Below are positions 60,636-64,000 of a DNA stretch of 64,000 nucleotides, in pieces. The stretch covers positions 54,655-118,654 of the forward strand of contig JBMFWD010000004.1 of NCBI GenBank assembly GCA_049965615.1, written 5' to 3'. The stretch is from Acidobacterium sp049965615 (GTDB taxonomy: Bacteria > Acidobacteriota > Terriglobia > Terriglobales > Acidobacteriaceae). The notes under the pieces are model-generated. The model saw only the letters and a list, made by a program, of their open reading frames with translations. It did not search any database and had not been told where the DNA came from. Numbering within the stretch: position 1 is the first letter of the stretch; every line of letters begins with the position of its first letter. The translations under genes and the position numbers were made by a program.

Positions 60636-60645
60636 TCGAATAAGG

Positions 60646-61329
60646 ATGAGCTTCCGCAACCGATTCGACGACGAAGACGAAGAAGACCGTAAGGACACAG
60701 AAATCACCCTGGGCCTCGGCTCGCTGCTGGGCATCTTTTTTGGATTAGTCCTGCTCTGCGGCCTCTTCTTCGGCTTTGGCTACTCCCTGGGCCACGGCCA
60801 CACCGCCGTGCAGCACATCAACCCCTCCGCGGCCACGCCGGAAACACCCTCCACACCTGCGCTTGCCACCGGCGGCTCCAAGCCCGCTGCGCAACAGCTC
60901 GCGCCGCCACCCCCGGCGCCCGCTGACCCCAACGCAGCCCAGACTGCGACCACAACCACCCCAGCAGGGGACACCGCGACCACCCCGGCCCAAAGCGCCA
61001 ACCAGCAGCCGGCCGCAACTCCACAACCGCAGCAAACCGCCACACCTCAGGCTGCACAGCAGGTTGTTCAGAACACCGTACCCGCCACCCCGGCGCAAAC
61101 CGCCGCAGCCCATCAGTACATGGTCCAGGTAGCCGCCGTCAGCCGCCCCCAGGACGCCAGCGTCCTCGTCGCAGCCCTCGAGCAGCGTGGCTTCCACGCC
61201 GTCACCCGCACCGATTCGCAAGACCACCTCATGCACGTCCAGATCGGCCCCTTCCCCACCGCGGCCGCCGCAAATCAGGTGCGCTCCCGTCTCATGGCCG
61301 ACGGCTACAACGCCATCCTCAAGCAATAA
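60646..61329 (+). CDS. SPOR-domain membrane protein
   Basis: This 227-residue protein has an acidic cytoplasmic N terminus, one membrane helix (LGSLLGIFFGLVLLCGLFFGFGY), a long Pro/Ala/Gln/Thr-rich periplasmic linker (about residues 65-150) and a C-terminal SPOR domain (MVQVAAVSRPQDASVLVAALEQRGF, HVQIGPFPTAAAANQVRSRLMADGY). SPOR domains bind glycan strands lacking stem peptides at the division septum. It is inferred to act in peptidoglycan or division processes. The ATG at 60646 follows AAGGATG-type spacing, 10 bp after the SPFH stop. Confidence 0.87.
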   Translation: MSFRNRFDDEDEEDRKDTEITLGLGSLLGIFFGLVLLCGLFFGFGYSLGHGHTAVQHINPSAATPETPSTPALATGGSKPAAQQLAPPPPAPADPNAAQTATTTTPAGDTATTPAQSANQQPAATPQPQQTATPQAAQQVVQNTVPATPAQTAAAHQYMVQVAAVSRPQDASVLVAALEQRGFHAVTRTDSQDHLMHVQIGPFPTAAAANQVRSRLMADGYNAILKQ

Positions 61330-61454
61330 ACCCGGCGCGGCACGCACCGTCAACGCTCCAGATCCAACCACGAGCGTTACCTTTGTTTCGCCCATCAAAA
61401 TTTCGCGCTTTTCCGCAGGAACTATTTTCTGCGGGTTGCGTCTCTGACTGTGAT

Positions 61455-63389
61455 ATGACATTTCGCACACGCTCCTGTGCCCTCACGTTGGCAACTTTCG
61501 TTCTTGCTACCCTCCCCCTTTCACTCCTCACCAGTTGCAGCACATCCACGGTTCAAGCCAACACCACCAGCTTTGATTTTGGAAATGCCGCCCTCCACAC
61601 CACCGAAAACCGGGTCGTCGTGACCCTCTCCAACTCCAGCGCGTCGCCTACCGCCCTCCAGGCATCCCTCACCGGCGACTCCAGTTTCTCCATCGACTCG
61701 CCCGTCTCCTGCGGCTCCACGCTCAACGCCGGCGGCTCCTGCTCCATCGTCGTCACCTACACGCCGCAAAACACCGGGTCTGAAACTGCCCAGCTCCAGA
61801 TCGACGAATCCGGCGGCGCCACCAGCACCCAGACCGTCCAGCTAACCGGCACCGGCACCACCCTCTCCGCCGGCGAAGGCATGGTCACCGCCACCAACAA
61901 TCCCCTCGTCGCCCTTTACACCTACGCGCCCACCGGCCCCGGCACCGTCTACGTCAACTTCGGAACCACCACCGCCTACGGCCTCAAAACCTGGGCCGTC
62001 CCAACGCCCGCTAACGGCGATCCCGTCACCATCGAAGTCGCCGGTATGACCGCAAACACCACCTATCATCTGCAGGCTACGGAAAACCTGACCGGCGGCG
62101 GCACCGTCTCCGATCAGGATCATACCTTCACCACCTCCAGCTTTCCATCCTCCATCCTGCCCACCATCTCGGTCACCGCCACCAGCGGAACCACCCCACA
62201 GCCCGGCGTAGAGCTTATCTCGGCCTCCAACAGCAAAATCTCAGGCTACCTTCAGGCTTACGCCACCGACCTCAAAGGCAACATCATCTGGGGCTACAAC
62301 TACGCCGACCGCAGCAACAGCGGCAACTTCTCCACCATCGTCCAGCCCGTCAAGCTCCTCCCCAACGGCGACATGATCCTCGTGCTGTCCTACCCCTCGC
62401 AGTTTCTCCTCGACAGCAACAACAACATCGTCAATCCGCCCGCCGGAACCACCGACCTCATCCGCGAAATTGACCTCGCCGGCAATCCCGTCAAGCAAAT
62501 CACCATGGATCAACTCAACTCCGAGCTGAAGTCCGCCGGAGACAACCTCACGCTCTACGACTTCCACCACGACGTTACCGTACTCCCCAACGGCCACTGG
62601 ATCGTACTCGCCAACACCATCCAGCCCGAAACCGGTCTCACCGGCGAACCCAGCCCCATCAACGTCATGGGCGACGTCATCATCGACCTCGACACCAACC
62701 TCAAGCCCGTCTGGGTCTGGAACGAGTTCGATCACCTCGACCTCAACCGACACCCCATGCAGTTCCCCGACTGGACCCACACCAACGCCGTCGTCTACTC
62801 ACCCACCGACGGCAATCTCCTCGTCTCCATCCGCCACCAGAACTGGCTTATCAAAATCAACTACGACAACGGACAGGGTAACGGCGACATCCTCTGGCAT
62901 CTCGGCTATCAGGGCGACTTCACCCTCCAGAATGGCACCTCACCCATAGATTGGTTCTACGCCCAGCACGGCCCCAGCTTCATCGGCTCCACCACTGCGG
63001 GCAACTTCGGCATCACCATGATGGACAACGGCGACGACCGCGTAAACGCCTCCGGCAGCGTCTGCGGACCCTCCACCTTCGCCTGCTACACCACCATTCC
63101 CATCTTCAACGTCAACACCTCCACCATGACCGCCACCCTCCAGTTCCAGTACCAGGTTCCCACCGCCGACTACTCCTTGTGGGGCGGCAATGCAGAGATC
63201 CTCCCAAACGGAGACCTCGAATTTGATCTCTGCAACGAACCCACTGACTCCAACGGCAACTACACTTCCACCATTGAGGAAATGACCCCCACCAGCAATC
63301 CGCAGACGATTTGGACCATGCAGGAATCAGGCGCCAATCTCTACCGCGCTATGCGGATTCCGAGCCTCTACCCCGGCGTTCAGTGGTAA
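61455..63389 (+). CDS. Arylsulfotransferase-family lipoprotein
   Basis: This 644-residue protein has a lipoprotein signal ending LLTSC, so C28 is probably lipidated. An ASH/choice-of-anchor domain follows (VQANTTSFDFGNAALHTTEN, repeated VTLSNSSASPTALQASL), then a fibronectin-type region (about residues 135-235). An arylsulfotransferase-like propeller makes up the last 400 residues (DFHHDVTVLPNGHWIVLAN, PDWTHTNAVVYSPTDGNLLVSIRHQNW). Histidines in DFHHDV, DWTHTNAV and RHQNW are candidates for the sulfuryl-transfer His. It is placed on the outer side of a membrane. Substrate is unknown. A large repeat begins 130 bp downstream. Confidence 0.83.
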   Translation: MTFRTRSCALTLATFVLATLPLSLLTSCSTSTVQANTTSFDFGNAALHTTENRVVVTLSNSSASPTALQASLTGDSSFSIDSPVSCGSTLNAGGSCSIVVTYTPQNTGSETAQLQIDESGGATSTQTVQLTGTGTTLSAGEGMVTATNNPLVALYTYAPTGPGTVYVNFGTTTAYGLKTWAVPTPANGDPVTIEVAGMTANTTYHLQATENLTGGGTVSDQDHTFTTSSFPSSILPTISVTATSGTTPQPGVELISASNSKISGYLQAYATDLKGNIIWGYNYADRSNSGNFSTIVQPVKLLPNGDMILVLSYPSQFLLDSNNNIVNPPAGTTDLIREIDLAGNPVKQITMDQLNSELKSAGDNLTLYDFHHDVTVLPNGHWIVLANTIQPETGLTGEPSPINVMGDVIIDLDTNLKPVWVWNEFDHLDLNRHPMQFPDWTHTNAVVYSPTDGNLLVSIRHQNWLIKINYDNGQGNGDILWHLGYQGDFTLQNGTSPIDWFYAQHGPSFIGSTTAGNFGITMMDNGDDRVNASGSVCGPSTFACYTTIPIFNVNTSTMTATLQFQYQVPTADYSLWGGNAEILPNGDLEFDLCNEPTDSNGNYTSTIEEMTPTSNPQTIWTMQESGANLYRAMRIPSLYPGVQW

Positions 63390-63520
63390 ATCAAAATGCG
63401 CGCGCTCCTTTGTTGAGGAACGCGCGCATCTCACCGATCTCCTGCTTTTCCGCCCCGTCCCCGTCTCTCGTGAAAAAACATTTCTGCCCTCGTCCGTGCA
63501 GCAAACCTGCATTTTCCTGA

Positions 63521-64000
63521 GTAACTATCCTCCGGCAAAGTCGGAGGCTTTATGCGATTGGCCCCTCAAAGGGGCCTGAACGCACACTGCAGCAGGCTCG
63601 CTTTTGCGTCTTCCGCCCCGGGCTTCGTAACAAGGGCACGACTTTAGTCGGGCCGTAAGTGCAGCAAAACAACCGGGGCTTTAGCCCCTGAAAAAGCTGG
63701 CCCAATGAGTTTTCAACCCGCCACAGGCTTTGTAACAAGGGTACGACTTTAGTCGGGCCGTAAGTGCAGCAAAACAAATTGGGCTTTAGCCCCTGAAAAA
63801 GCTGGCGCAATGAGTTTTTCAACCCGCCACAGGCTTTGTAACAAGGGCACGACTTTAGTCGGGCCGTAAGTGCAGCAAAACAAATTGGGCTTTAGCCCCT
63901 GAAAAAGCTGGCCCAATGAGTTCTTCAACAGGTTCTTACGCAAATTGCCCGCCTGAAACTGCCTGCGCCCATTCCCGGAATTGTCAAACTTCTGCTGCCT
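63521..64000. repeat. Palindrome-rich dispersed repeat, copy B (three internal units)
   Basis: This copy reaches the right edge and carries three near-identical units of 105-106 bp starting at about 63621, 63726 and 63832. Each has CGACT/AGTCG and (G)GGGCT/AGCCCC hairpins with TT loops. The opening hairpins and the closing ~60 bases match copy A at 48706-48974. The first hairpin keeps pairing through a C-to-T change. Minus-strand frames through the units repeat the same peptide (QLFQGLKPNLFCCTYGPTK) and are not taken as genes. Confidence 0.88.

Noticed and set aside
63550..63943. Minus-strand frames in the terminal repeat, with repeated LFCCTYGPTK peptides
   Set aside because: They are direct translations of the palindromic repeat units; the same peptide arises from each unit and no start signal is present.
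63600..63950. Tandem repeats resembling a CRISPR array
   Set aside because: Units are ~105 bp and contiguous with no unique spacers. They fit a tandemly amplified palindromic repeat, not repeat-spacer structure, and no cas genes are present.

Overview
The window is a chromosomal segment of a high-GC, Gram-negative bacterium. Gene content and protein style point to the Acidobacteriota, class Terriglobia (the Acidobacterium/Granulicella/Terriglobus group). Supporting signs are the futalosine-pathway gene mqnA, a GlgC with no neighbouring glycogen genes, many short acidobacterial-type hypothetical proteins, an ornithine-lipid gene remnant, and several families of short palindromic intergenic repeats. 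This placement is inferred from recognition, not from a search. No phage, plasmid, CRISPR array or intact insertion sequence was seen.

Layout. 1-2.7 kb (minus): ECF sigma factor, zinc-finger anti-sigma and two membrane proteins in a translationally coupled operon. 2.8-6.7 kb: glgC, two small unknowns and a methylmalonyl-CoA-type mutase large subunit. 6.8-7.5 kb: a decayed DNA methyltransferase with a fused C-terminal domain. 7.5-11.2 kb: secreted esterase, MFS transporter and a lactonase-type beta-propeller. 11.3-13.9 kb (minus): a cytochrome c/outer-membrane-protein pair preceded by two palindromic operator-like sites, a DedA-type protein and a MogA/MoaB protein. 14-19.6 kb: TonB, miaA, a polytopic membrane protein and a sulfide:quinone oxidoreductase with a small partner. 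19.7-26.9 kb (minus): sulfatase, DUF427 protein, topA, dprA. 27-28.8 kb: mqnA plus a threonine-synthase-like protein that lacks the PLP lysine.

28.8-38.2 kb (minus) is a housekeeping block: ribE, ribD, ftsY, gpsA, plsY, cinA, an IPT/NHL protein, pgpA, yacG and rimO. It is followed by a histidine-rich small protein and the SRP RNA gene (the RNA partner of the same targeting route as FtsY). 39.4-47 kb: amino-acid permease, acyltransferase, PIG-L deacetylase, and a porin whose signal peptide is broken by one extra base. 47-54 kb: SDR, cupin, dUTPase, a decayed olsB-plsC locus, an aminotransferase, and a MoaD-like sulfur carrier overlapping threonine synthase. 54.6 kb: tRNA-Leu(UAG). 54.8-63.4 kb (plus): DUF3467 protein, GT39-type glycosyltransferase, TPR protein, NfeD protease, stomatin/SPFH protein, SPOR protein and an arylsulfotransferase-like lipoprotein.

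The most unusual material lies in remnants and repeats: two pseudogene loci with reconstructable lesions, a 115-bp element with 16-bp terminal inverted repeats (two copies, each against the 3' end of a gene), a larger repeat family with an internal ~105-bp unit present once at 48.7 kb and three times at 63.6 kb, and a cluster of palindromes kept in frame inside rimO. No wholly new multi-gene system was found. The best biochemical candidates are the lysine-less PLP-fold protein coupled to mqnA, and the sulfur-carrier protein ending in GG-C-N coupled to threonine synthase.
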